A DNA stretch of 64,000 nt from Gammaproteobacteria bacterium (lineage in GTDB: Bacteria; Pseudomonadota; Gammaproteobacteria; DSM-19610), in NCBI GenBank assembly GCA_011321775.1, contig DROT01000005.1, forward strand, positions 1-64,000, given 5' to 3'. This document shows, in pieces, positions 7,728 to 15,527 of this stretch. The notes under the pieces were generated by a model. It ran no database searches and was not told the DNA's origin. It saw nothing but the letters and a program-made list of their open reading frames with translations. Every line of letters begins with the position of its first letter. The first letter of the stretch is position 1. The translations under genes were made by a program, and so were the position numbers.

Positions 7728-9107
7728 CTAGATCATCCGCGAGAACTTTTCCTCGGCCTCCACGCGGTAGCGGTCGAAGACCTTGCAGATGTTGCGGATC
7801 AGCAGGCGACCGCGCGACGTCACGTCGAGACGCTGGGCGCCGATTTCGATGAGGTCGTCGTCCGCCATCGACTGCAGGCGTTCCAGTTCGGGCGCGAAGT
7901 AGTCGTGGAAGTCGATTCCGAAGACGGCCTCGATCCGTTTCATGTTGAGGGTATTGTTGCAGATCAGCTGCTGGATGACCTCGCCGCGCAGGCGGTCATC
8001 GTCGCTGAGGGCAACGCCGCGCGCCACCGGCAGGCGCGGCACCTCCAGTTCGCGGTAGTAATCCTCGAGGCCGACGTGGTTCTGGCTGTAGCCACCGGGC
8101 ATGATGCTGATGGCGCTCACGCCCATGCCGATGAGATCGGAGTCGGCGTGGGTCGAATAGCCCTGGAAGTTGCGATACAGGGTACCGCTGCGCTGGGCCT
8201 GCGACAGCTCGTCCTCCTCCAGCGCAAAATGGTCCATGCCGATGTACTGGTAGCCGGCAGCGGTGAGTTTTTCGATGGTGAGCGCCAGGATGGCGAGCTT
8301 CTCGTCGGCGCCCGGCAGATCCTCCACGCGGATACGCCGCTGCGGCTTGAAGCGTTCCGGCAGGTGGGCATAGTTGAACACCGACAGGCGATCCGGTCGC
8401 GCCTCGATGACGGCATCCAGGGTGTGCGAGAAGCTGTCGACCGTCTGCAGCGGCAGACCGTACATCAGGTCGATGTTGACGGAACGGAAACCCAGCTCGC
8501 GCGCCTGTCGCAGCGTGCCCAGGGTCTGCTCGTCGGTCTGCAGGCGGTGCACCGCCTTCTGCACCTCGGGATTGAAGTCCTGCACCCCCAGGCTGATGCG
8601 GTTGAAGCCGATATCGCGCAGGATCGGCAGCGTATGCTCGCGCACCTCGCGCGGGTCGACCTCGATGGAATACTCACCGCCGTCGTCCTCGTGCAGGTAG
8701 AAATTCTCGCCCAGCACCCGCATCAGCTCGCACATCTGCTTCTCGCTGAGGAAGGTCGGCGTGCCGCCACCCCAGTGCAACTGCTCCACCTTGCGATCGG
8801 GATCGACCAGCGAGGCCTGCAGGCGGATCTCGCGATACAGATTGTCCAGATAGGGCCGGGCGCGGCTGCGGTCGGCGGTGACCACCTTGTTGCAGGCGCA
8901 GTAGTAGCACACGTGCGCGCAGAAGGGGATGTGCACATACAGCGAAAGCGGCCGGCGGCTGCGATTGCTCTGGTGCACCCATTCGATGTAATCCTTCTCA
9001 CCGACGGCGGGAGAAAACTCCATCGCCGTCGGATAGGAGGTGTACCGCGGTCCACTTCCCGCATAACGCCGGATGAGATCGGCGTCGAATTCAACCGTTT
9101 TCAGCAT
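7728..9107 (-). CDS. hemN: oxygen-independent coproporphyrinogen III oxidase
   Basis: Radical-SAM enzyme that decarboxylates coproporphyrinogen III to protoporphyrinogen IX without oxygen in haem synthesis. The 459-aa length matches true HemN. The N-terminal region GPRYTSYPTAMEFS, the radical-SAM cluster motif CAHVCYYC with a fourth cysteine in YYCACN, and HWGGGTPTFLS are all present; the C-terminal HemN domain is complete. Transcribed alone, behind a canonical Anr/FNR box placed for class II activation, as known for hemN in several Proteobacteria. Confidence 0.98.
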   Translation of the reverse strand: MLKTVEFDADLIRRYAGSGPRYTSYPTAMEFSPAVGEKDYIEWVHQSNRSRRPLSLYVHIPFCAHVCYYCACNKVVTADRSRARPYLDNLYREIRLQASLVDPDRKVEQLHWGGGTPTFLSEKQMCELMRVLGENFYLHEDDGGEYSIEVDPREVREHTLPILRDIGFNRISLGVQDFNPEVQKAVHRLQTDEQTLGTLRQARELGFRSVNIDLMYGLPLQTVDSFSHTLDAVIEARPDRLSVFNYAHLPERFKPQRRIRVEDLPGADEKLAILALTIEKLTAAGYQYIGMDHFALEEDELSQAQRSGTLYRNFQGYSTHADSDLIGMGVSAISIMPGGYSQNHVGLEDYYRELEVPRLPVARGVALSDDDRLRGEVIQQLICNNTLNMKRIEAVFGIDFHDYFAPELERLQSMADDDLIEIGAQRLDVTSRGRLLIRNICKVFDRYRVEAEEKFSRMI

Positions 9108-9133
9108 TCACACCTCCACACCACAAGACCTGC

Positions 9134-9175
9134 AGTGTAGCCGGATACGCTCCGGATGCGTTGACCTGTATCAAT
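9134..9175 (-). promoter_or_regulatory. class II FNR/Anr promoter of hemN
   Basis: The plus strand reads TTGACCTGTATCAA (9162-9175); read on the minus strand this is TTGAT-N4-GTCAA, fitting the TTGAY-N4-RTCAA pattern. On the minus strand the -10 is TACACT (9139-9134), centred 32 nt from the box centre. The predicted start is about 9127, putting the box at -41.5. Confidence 0.8.
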
Positions 9176-9260
9176 AAACCTAATCCATTTTATCATAATG
9201 GTATTCTAACACATTGATTGTTTTATATCTTTTATGTAGCCAAAAAATACAAATACTGCT

Positions 9261-9584
9261 TCAGTCCTCGTCCCCCTCCACGTCCAGCCCTTCGATGTGG
9301 GTCTCGTTGATCTTCAGCAACAGCTGCTTGAACGGCAGGATGCGCTCGTCCTGGTGCTCGACCACCTTGACGTAGGGAAGGTCTTCCTTGCCGAAGCGGT
9401 AGCTGCCGTCGGCCATGGAATCGCGCAGCTTTTGCACGTCGCGCTGCAGATCCGAGAGAAACTCCGTCGCCGCCCCCATGGACTCCATGTCGTACTCCGC
9501 GGCCAGCCGCAGTTCCTCGATTTCGAACAAGGCCTGGTCCACCAGATCCACATATTCCTCCGCTGTCTTCGGTCTACCCAGCAT
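9261..9584 (-). CDS. hypothetical acidic protein after prmB (107 aa)
   Basis: Unrecognised family. Almost wholly helical and acidic, with a heptad-like stretch AEEYVDLVDQALFEIEELRL and a second half built around DERILPFKQLLLKINETH. No Cys, no membrane segment. It overlaps prmB by 11 nt on the same strand, so the two are translationally coupled; a link to translation is only a guess. Confidence 0.75.
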   Translation of the reverse strand: MLGRPKTAEEYVDLVDQALFEIEELRLAAEYDMESMGAATEFLSDLQRDVQKLRDSMADGSYRFGKEDLPYVKVVEHQDERILPFKQLLLKINETHIEGLDVEGDED

Positions 9585-10515
9585 GGGCCATCCTCCTCAA
9601 AGCCTGTTGAAAATCCGCCTGATACTCCTGCACCTGCTGCGCGTCGAGCAGGAACACGCCATGGCCGCCACGTTCGAATTCCAGCCACAGAAAAGGCACC
9701 TCCGGGAAACATTCGCTGAGGGTCTCCTGGCTGTTACCCACCTCGACCACCAGAATGGCATCCGGTTCCATGTAGTCCGCGGCCTGCGCCAGGATGCGCA
9801 GCACCACGTCCAGTCCCTCGCGCCCCGCCGCCAGGCCCAGTTCCGGCTCGTGACGGTATTCCTCCGGCAGCTGGCTCAGTTCCGCGGCGCTCACGTAGGG
9901 CGGGTTGCTGATGATGAGCTGGTAACGCTGCGTCTCCAGTCCGCTGAACAGGTCCGACTGGATGAGCCGCACCCAGTCCTGCAGACCATGACGTTCGACG
10001 TTCTGCTGCGCCACCGCCAGCGCATCCGGCGAGATGTCGACGGCGTCCACCTCGGCATTCTCGAAATGGGCGGCACAGGCGATGGCGATGCAGCCGCTGC
10101 CGGTACACAGGTCCAGCACCCGCTCGATGGAATCCGGCTGCAACCAGGGCTCGAAGCCGCGCTCGATCCATTCGGCCAGCGGCGAGCGCGGCACCAGCAC
10201 GCGCTCGTCGACATAGAACGGCAGGCCGGCGAACCAGGCCTCGTGCGTGAGATAGGCCGCCGGCTTGCGGCTGTCGATGCGCTGCTGGATCAGCGCCAGC
10301 ACGGCCTCGCGCTCGTCCGGCGTCACCCGTGCCGCCAGGTAGTGCTCCGGGAACTGCACCGGCAGGTGCAGGGCGTGACTGACCAGCTGCAGGGCCTCGT
10401 CGAAGGGATTGTCGGTCCCGTGGCCGAAAACCAGCCCCGCCTGGCGGAAACGGCTGGCGCCCCAGCGCACCAGGTCACGAATACTCTGCAGATTGTCGTA
10501 GTGATTGTCGATCAT
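9574..10515 (-). CDS. prmB: ribosomal protein uL3 glutamine N5-methyltransferase
   Basis: Methylates a glutamine of ribosomal protein uL3. Seen: an N-terminal helical domain; the SAM-binding motif VLDLCTGSGCIAIACA (residues ~133-148); and the catalytic NPPY in LIISNPPYVSAAEL. Length 313 aa is typical. The N-terminal NPFDEALQLVSHALHLP favours PrmB over its release-factor paralogue PrmC. Overlaps the small acidic gene downstream. Confidence 0.93.
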   Translation of the reverse strand: MIDNHYDNLQSIRDLVRWGASRFRQAGLVFGHGTDNPFDEALQLVSHALHLPVQFPEHYLAARVTPDEREAVLALIQQRIDSRKPAAYLTHEAWFAGLPFYVDERVLVPRSPLAEWIERGFEPWLQPDSIERVLDLCTGSGCIAIACAAHFENAEVDAVDISPDALAVAQQNVERHGLQDWVRLIQSDLFSGLETQRYQLIISNPPYVSAAELSQLPEEYRHEPELGLAAGREGLDVVLRILAQAADYMEPDAILVVEVGNSQETLSECFPEVPFLWLEFERGGHGVFLLDAQQVQEYQADFQQALRRMAHAG

Positions 10516-10624
10516 CCAGCCCGCCGTCGCCTCACCGTGTCGGCCATCCCACTATCCCTGCCGCTCCGCGGATGGGATAATGGCTCTCATTCATCGATCC
10601 GGAAACGAGCCAGACCCGCCTTCC

Positions 10625-11233
10625 ATGCGCGCGATTATACTGCTATTGCTGTCCACCGTGCTGCTGACTGCCTGCGACCGGACGGCACCACCGCAATTGT
10701 CCGAGGGCACGCTGCTTCCGGAAGCACGCCCCATCGCCGATTTCACACTGGTACGCCAGGACGGCACCCCCTTCGGTCGCAGGAATCTCGAGGGGCACTG
10801 GTCCTTCGTATTCTTCGGATATACCCACTGCCCCGACATCTGCCCCACCTCGCTGGCCATGCTGGCACAGGTGCGCAAGGGACTGGAAAAGCGCCTGCCG
10901 GCGCAAGCAATGCCGCAGGTCATCTTCGTCAGCGTCGATCCCGAACGCGACACGCCGCAGCAGCTCGCCGGTTTCGTGCCCTACTTCCATCCCGACTTCA
11001 TCGGCCTGACCGGGGAACCGGAACAGATCCGCCATTTCAGCCGCGACGTCGGCATCTTCTACGAGAAGGAGAAGAACGCACCGGCGCAGGATTACCAGAT
11101 GTTCCACAGCGCGGCCATTGCCCTGTTCGACCCGGCGGCCCGTTACGTGGCGGTCTTCACGCCGCCTCACGATCCCGGCAGGATCCAGGCCGACTTTATC
11201 GCCCTGCAGGACTACTACGGGGCACGACCGTGA
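10625..11233 (+). CDS. SCO1/SenC-family copper lipoprotein
   Basis: Copper-binding thioredoxin-fold protein used in assembling the CuA or CuB site of cytochrome oxidases. ATG 10625 gives a signal peptide ending in the lipobox LTAC (Cys17); the longer frame from 10505 would bury it. The Cu ligands are in place: C69PDIC73 and His161 in the FHSAA segment. 202 aa is normal. It overlaps the next gene (PCuAC) by 4 nt, a common pairing for copper delivery to oxidases. Confidence 0.93.
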   Translation: MRAIILLLLSTVLLTACDRTAPPQLSEGTLLPEARPIADFTLVRQDGTPFGRRNLEGHWSFVFFGYTHCPDICPTSLAMLAQVRKGLEKRLPAQAMPQVIFVSVDPERDTPQQLAGFVPYFHPDFIGLTGEPEQIRHFSRDVGIFYEKEKNAPAQDYQMFHSAAIALFDPAARYVAVFTPPHDPGRIQADFIALQDYYGARP

Positions 11234-11655
11234 GGCGGCTGTGGCTCCTGCTGCTGTCCTGCCTCGTCAGCCAGCCGCTGTTCGCGGGCGAGCCCCTGCA
11301 GGCCCGGGACGCCTGGGTTCGCGAGGCACCGCCCACGGCGCAGATGCTGGCGGCCTACCTGACGCTGCTGAACCCGGGTCCGGTCGATCGCGTGGTGACC
11401 CGGGTCAGCAGCCCCCGCTTCGACCACGTCATGCTGCACCGCAGCGAGGTGGTCGATGGTATTGCCCGCATGCAGCACGTGGAGCGGCTGGTGGTACCGG
11501 CTCACGGCACGGTGCGCCTCGAACCCGGCGGCCTGCACCTGATGATGCCGGCACCGCAACGCCGCCTGGTGGCGGGTGAACAGGTGCGCTTCGTCCTCGA
11601 ACTCGAGGACGGCGAACAGCTCCGGGTAGAGGCCGAGGTGAAAAAAAAACCGTGA
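11230..11655 (+). CDS. periplasmic copper chaperone PCuAC
   Basis: 141-aa copper chaperone of the PCu(A)C (former DUF461) family, which hands Cu(I) to SCO proteins or oxidases. GTG 11230 overlaps the SCO stop as GTGA. A signal peptide ends near PLFAG. The metal-site pattern is seen as MLHRSEVVDGIARMQHV followed by HLMM: His plus Met ligands. The gene ends with nine A (three Lys codons) just before its stop, which overlaps psd. Periplasmic. Confidence 0.9.
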   Translation: MRRLWLLLLSCLVSQPLFAGEPLQARDAWVREAPPTAQMLAAYLTLLNPGPVDRVVTRVSSPRFDHVMLHRSEVVDGIARMQHVERLVVPAHGTVRLEPGGLHLMMPAPQRRLVAGEQVRFVLELEDGEQLRVEAEVKKKP

Positions 11656-12545
11656 ACGGCCCGGCACGCCAGCCGGATGCGAGCTGGCTGGATTACCTGA
11701 AATCCTGGCCCCTCTACCTGCTGCCACACCATGCCATCTCCCGGCTGGTCTACAAGCTCACCCGCATCGAGACGCCCTGGTTCAAGAACCTGCTGATCCG
11801 CTGGTTTGCCGAACGCTACCGCATCGACTGGAGCGAGGCCCGCTATCAGCACCCCGAGGACTACGCCAGCTTCAATGCCTTCTTCACCCGCCCGCTGCGC
11901 GACGGCGCACGCCCCCTCGATGGTAACGAGGCGACGGTGATCAGCCCGGCCGACGGACACATCAGCCAGATCGGGACCATCGACGGCGAGCGCGTACTTC
12001 AGGCCAAGGGCCACCGCTTCAGCGTGCGCGAACTGCTGGGTGGCGACGGCGACCGCGCCGCAGCCTTCCACGACGGCAGTTTCATCACCGTCTACCTGTC
12101 GCCGCGCGACTACCACCGCGTGCACATGCCGTTGCGCGGGCGCCTGACCGGGACGGTGTACATTCCGGGACGCCTGTTCAGTGTCGCCCCGCACACCACA
12201 CGCACCATCCCGCGCCTGTTCGCTCGCAACGAACGGCTGGTTTCCCTGTTCGAGACCGCGGCCGGCCCGATGGCGGTGGTGATGGTCGGTGCCATCAACG
12301 TGGCCGCCATCGAGACGGTGTGGGCCGGACTGGTGACACCTCCGGCGCGCCCGAACATCGAAGTCCGGGACTACCGGAGCGCCGACATCGAGTTGGAACG
12401 CGGCGCCGAAATGGGCCGCTTCAACATGGGCTCAACGGTCATCCTGCTGTTCGGTCACGGGCGGGTGCACTGGAACCAGGACCTGCAGGCGGAACAGCCG
12501 CTGGTGATGGGTGACGCCCTGGCCGAGGTCCTCCCCGCACCCTGA
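11652..12545 (+). CDS. psd: phosphatidylserine decarboxylase proenzyme
   Basis: Makes phosphatidylethanolamine from phosphatidylserine at the inner membrane. The 297-aa proenzyme has the family core YHRVHMPLRGRLTGTVYIPGRL and the self-cleavage site G260-S261 (here MGST rather than the usual LGST), which generates the pyruvoyl group. The start is GTG 11652, overlapping the PCuAC stop by 4 nt, so it is coupled to the copper genes although the functions are unrelated. Confidence 0.97.
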   Translation: MNGPARQPDASWLDYLKSWPLYLLPHHAISRLVYKLTRIETPWFKNLLIRWFAERYRIDWSEARYQHPEDYASFNAFFTRPLRDGARPLDGNEATVISPADGHISQIGTIDGERVLQAKGHRFSVRELLGGDGDRAAAFHDGSFITVYLSPRDYHRVHMPLRGRLTGTVYIPGRLFSVAPHTTRTIPRLFARNERLVSLFETAAGPMAVVMVGAINVAAIETVWAGLVTPPARPNIEVRDYRSADIELERGAEMGRFNMGSTVILLFGHGRVHWNQDLQAEQPLVMGDALAEVLPAP

Positions 12546-12552
12546 AACGCCC

Positions 12553-13893
12553 TCAGGCCTGGGTGGCAGCCTCCATGCGCCGGCTCAGACGCGCGATCTG
12601 GGCCCAGTCGTGCAGGACGATGTCCTGGGCGTGTGCCAGGTGGTTGCGCAACGACTCCAGCTCCCGCAACACCCGGCGCGCCGCGCGACGGCTCTCGAAA
12701 CCGAGTCGCGCCAGCGATTCCCTGTCGGACATCAGGATCTGCCCCTTGTCCGACAGCTGCAGACAGTCGATCAGTTCGCAGTACTGGTTGCGCCGCTGAC
12801 GTTCGCTGCGGATGTGCCTGGCCTTCTCCAACCGCGATTCGGACAGGCACTCCTGCCAACCGCCGTCGGGGAACTGTTCGCGGATCAGCTGGACCAGCCC
12901 CATCTCGATGATGGTGACCATGCCGAACAGCCACATGCGCACCATCGGCTTGTTGATGTCGTCACGCCGGATCACGCCGGCGACTTCGCCGAGGCCGGTG
13001 ACGAAACAGTAGTCGTGGCGCGTGAGCACGTGAATGACGTCGGCGAAGGGCGCACTGCCCGGCAGCACCTGGTCCACGGTAAAATGACGCAGGCAGTCGG
13101 TACAGTCGCCAGCACCCAGATCGGACAGGCGCACATAGCCCTGCACCTCGCCGCCGACGCGAACGCTGGCGACCTCGCGGTGCGCCCGCTGCAAGGCCTT
13201 CTTCACCGCGGCACATTCGCTGCGGGCATCGAAAGACAGCAGCCCCTCGGCGATGTCGCGGGCGGCGAACAGCTCCATGAACATGCGCCGGAAATGGCGT
13301 TCGTCGACACCATGGATGCCCAGCGCCTCGTTCTCGGGCAACAACGGTTCGGCCGGCTGGGCGCGTGGAAAACCCAGCTTCTCCATGCTCTCGGCATAGA
13401 CCCGCACCGCCTCCTGGAACAGCTTCCTGTCGCCCTCGCCGAGCACGTCGAGCAGGGCGCCCATCTCCACCAGGAATACCCTGGCGAAACGCGGGTCGTG
13501 GTGGGTGATGTCCCTGCAGTTGTCGATGAGATCGGCGAGCTTGATCGTCTTGGCGCGCGCCGAGGCCTGTGCCGTATGCTCCCGGTCCATGGCCTTGCGG
13601 GCGGCACGGTTGCCGTCGCTGGGCTTGCTGACGTCGGTGAGTTCCTCGACCAGTTCGGCCACCGCCACACCGAACTGCGCCTCGATATCCTCCAGGGTGG
13701 CCGGCGTATCCTCCACGGTGTCGTGCAGCCAGGCGGCGGCGATCATCTCTTCGTCATCGCTGACCGAAGCCACCAGGCGTGCCACCGCGTCCAGGTGCAC
13801 GTCATAGGGCTGGTTGCTGTACTTGCGGCGCTGGTCGATGCGACGATGTGCGCTGGTGGCATACTCCCTGGCTCGTTCCACGAGATCGGACAT
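12553..13893 (-). CDS. HD hydrolase (RelA/SpoT-like) + CBS + HEPN-like fusion protein
   Basis: 446-aa cytoplasmic fusion. Residues ~1-180 are an HD_4-type domain like the ppGpp hydrolase part of SpoT/MESH1: His33, H57-D58 with ED61-62 (WLHDTVEDT) and KLADLIDN. Residues ~225-325 look like a CBS-domain pair. Residues ~325-446 are helical and end in LRNHLAH (R416, H421), matching the R-x4-H active motif of HEPN RNases. The synthetase half of SpoT is missing. It follows a Kef-type antiporter by 5 nt in one operon. The HD part is well supported; the CBS and HEPN assignments are by pattern only. Confidence 0.7.
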   Translation of the reverse strand: MSDLVERAREYATSAHRRIDQRRKYSNQPYDVHLDAVARLVASVSDDEEMIAAAWLHDTVEDTPATLEDIEAQFGVAVAELVEELTDVSKPSDGNRAARKAMDREHTAQASARAKTIKLADLIDNCRDITHHDPRFARVFLVEMGALLDVLGEGDRKLFQEAVRVYAESMEKLGFPRAQPAEPLLPENEALGIHGVDERHFRRMFMELFAARDIAEGLLSFDARSECAAVKKALQRAHREVASVRVGGEVQGYVRLSDLGAGDCTDCLRHFTVDQVLPGSAPFADVIHVLTRHDYCFVTGLGEVAGVIRRDDINKPMVRMWLFGMVTIIEMGLVQLIREQFPDGGWQECLSESRLEKARHIRSERQRRNQYCELIDCLQLSDKGQILMSDRESLARLGFESRRAARRVLRELESLRNHLAHAQDIVLHDWAQIARLSRRMEAATQA

Positions 13894-13898
13894 GGTCT

Positions 13899-15488
13899 TC
13901 AGGCCTCGATTCCGGCTAGCAGTTCACGGTAGACGTGCTCGGCAAAACCCGCGCCCGCCTCGGCGTAGAGATTGTAGGCCGCATCCACACCGGCATCCTC
14001 GAGGACCGGTACCTCGTCGGGATACTTGGCCACCGCCGCGATCCTGCCGTCGTAGCCGAGGCTCTTCAGCTGGGCGGCGGCAGTGATGTTCTCGCGAAAG
14101 TGCGGCAGCGCCAGCAACACCAGCTTCAGCTGCCCGCGCTGCAGCCGGAAGCGACTCCAGAAGTCCGGGTCGGTGGCACTGCCGTGGATCACGCGCCGGC
14201 CGGCTGCCAGCTGACGCTCCACCGTCTCCTGGTCCAGATCGACACCGGCAACGGTTTCGCCAAGGCGCTCGCGGATGCGGTCATAGGCACCGCTGCCAAC
14301 CCGGCCCATGCCGAAAATCAGCACCGAGGCGTCGCCCGCTTCGATGGGACTCTCTTCCTCGATCCTCCGGGGCGACTCGAAACGCGTGAACAGCGACCGG
14401 TGACGCCTGTAGAGGCCGTGCGACATCGAGTTCAGCGGCGCGGCAAGCACGAAGGAGAGGGCCACGGCCACGGCCACGGCGATGAGCCACTCGCTGCCGA
14501 GCCAGCCCGCCGATGCGGCTACCGCGGCCACGATGAGGCCGAACTCGCTGTAGTTCGCGAGACTCAGGGTCGCCAGCAGCGCCGTGCGCGCGCGCAGGCG
14601 AAAGGCCGACAGCAGCCCGAAGAACAGTACGGTCTTCAGCGGAACCAGCAGCAACAGCGACAGGGCGACGACCAGGATCTCCGCACTCACCGGCCCGGAC
14701 AGGCCGATACTGAGGAAGAAGCCGACCAGGAACAGGTCCTTGAAGCCGAGAAGCTGGTGCGACAGTTCCGGCGCGCGCGCATTGCCGGCCAGCAGTACGC
14801 CGAGGATCAGGGCGCCGAGGTCGCCCTTCACGCCCACCAGCTCGAACAACTGGGCACCGCCCAGTGCCAGCATCAGGCCGAACAGGATCTGCAACTCGCC
14901 ACGACCGGACTGTTCCAGCAGGCGATACAACAACGGCCGCGCCGGAAGCAGCAACAGCAGCGACAGCGCCCAGATCGAGGGCAGCTTGCCGGTCGAAGCA
15001 CCCAGAAAGACGACCGCGGCGATGTCCTGGACGATCAGGATACCGATGGCGATGCGGCCATAGAGTGCATTCATTTCGCCCTTCTCCTCCAGCACCTTGA
15101 CGGCGAATACGGTACTGGAGAAACTCAGAGCGAAGGCGAGCACCGCGATCTGGCGACCATCGAGTGCCGAGAACAGCGGCAGGCCGAGACTGCCCACGAC
15201 CGACAGCAGCAGCATCGCCAGGCCAACGGCAAGCGCCATGTGCAGCGAGGCCACGCCCCAGATCTGCGGCATCAGCAGGCTGCGCAGCCGCAGTTTCAGG
15301 CCGATGGAAAACAGCAGCAGGGTGACGCCCATCTCCGAGAACTCGTGCAGGACCGGAGTGATCCGGCCACCGAGGGCATGGAGTGTGAACCCGGCGGCCA
15401 GATAGCCCACCAGCGGCGGCAGCCCGATGATGCGGGCGAGCACCCCGAACAGGTAGGCGACGCCGATGGCTACGATGTCAGCGTGCAT
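13899..15488 (-). CDS. Kef-type monovalent cation:proton antiporter (CPA2)
   Basis: 529-aa inner-membrane antiporter. The N-terminal ~380 residues form a Na_H_exchanger domain with about 12 helices (for example MGVTLLLFSIGLKLRLRSL and LSFSSTVFAVKVLEEKGEMNALYGRIAIGILIVQD). The C-terminal TrkA-N/RCK domain starts at DASVLIFGMGRVGSGAYDRI, a nucleotide-binding GxGxxG-like loop. Resembles YbaL/KefB but ion and ligand are not certain. It lies 39 nt after asmA and 5 nt before the HD-CBS protein. Confidence 0.92.
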   Translation of the reverse strand: MHADIVAIGVAYLFGVLARIIGLPPLVGYLAAGFTLHALGGRITPVLHEFSEMGVTLLLFSIGLKLRLRSLLMPQIWGVASLHMALAVGLAMLLLSVVGSLGLPLFSALDGRQIAVLAFALSFSSTVFAVKVLEEKGEMNALYGRIAIGILIVQDIAAVVFLGASTGKLPSIWALSLLLLLPARPLLYRLLEQSGRGELQILFGLMLALGGAQLFELVGVKGDLGALILGVLLAGNARAPELSHQLLGFKDLFLVGFFLSIGLSGPVSAEILVVALSLLLLVPLKTVLFFGLLSAFRLRARTALLATLSLANYSEFGLIVAAVAASAGWLGSEWLIAVAVAVALSFVLAAPLNSMSHGLYRRHRSLFTRFESPRRIEEESPIEAGDASVLIFGMGRVGSGAYDRIRERLGETVAGVDLDQETVERQLAAGRRVIHGSATDPDFWSRFRLQRGQLKLVLLALPHFRENITAAAQLKSLGYDGRIAAVAKYPDEVPVLEDAGVDAAYNLYAEAGAGFAEHVYRELLAGIEA

Positions 15489-15527
15489 GAAGCATCCACT
15501 GCGCGCAGACCAGTATCGGACCCGGCC

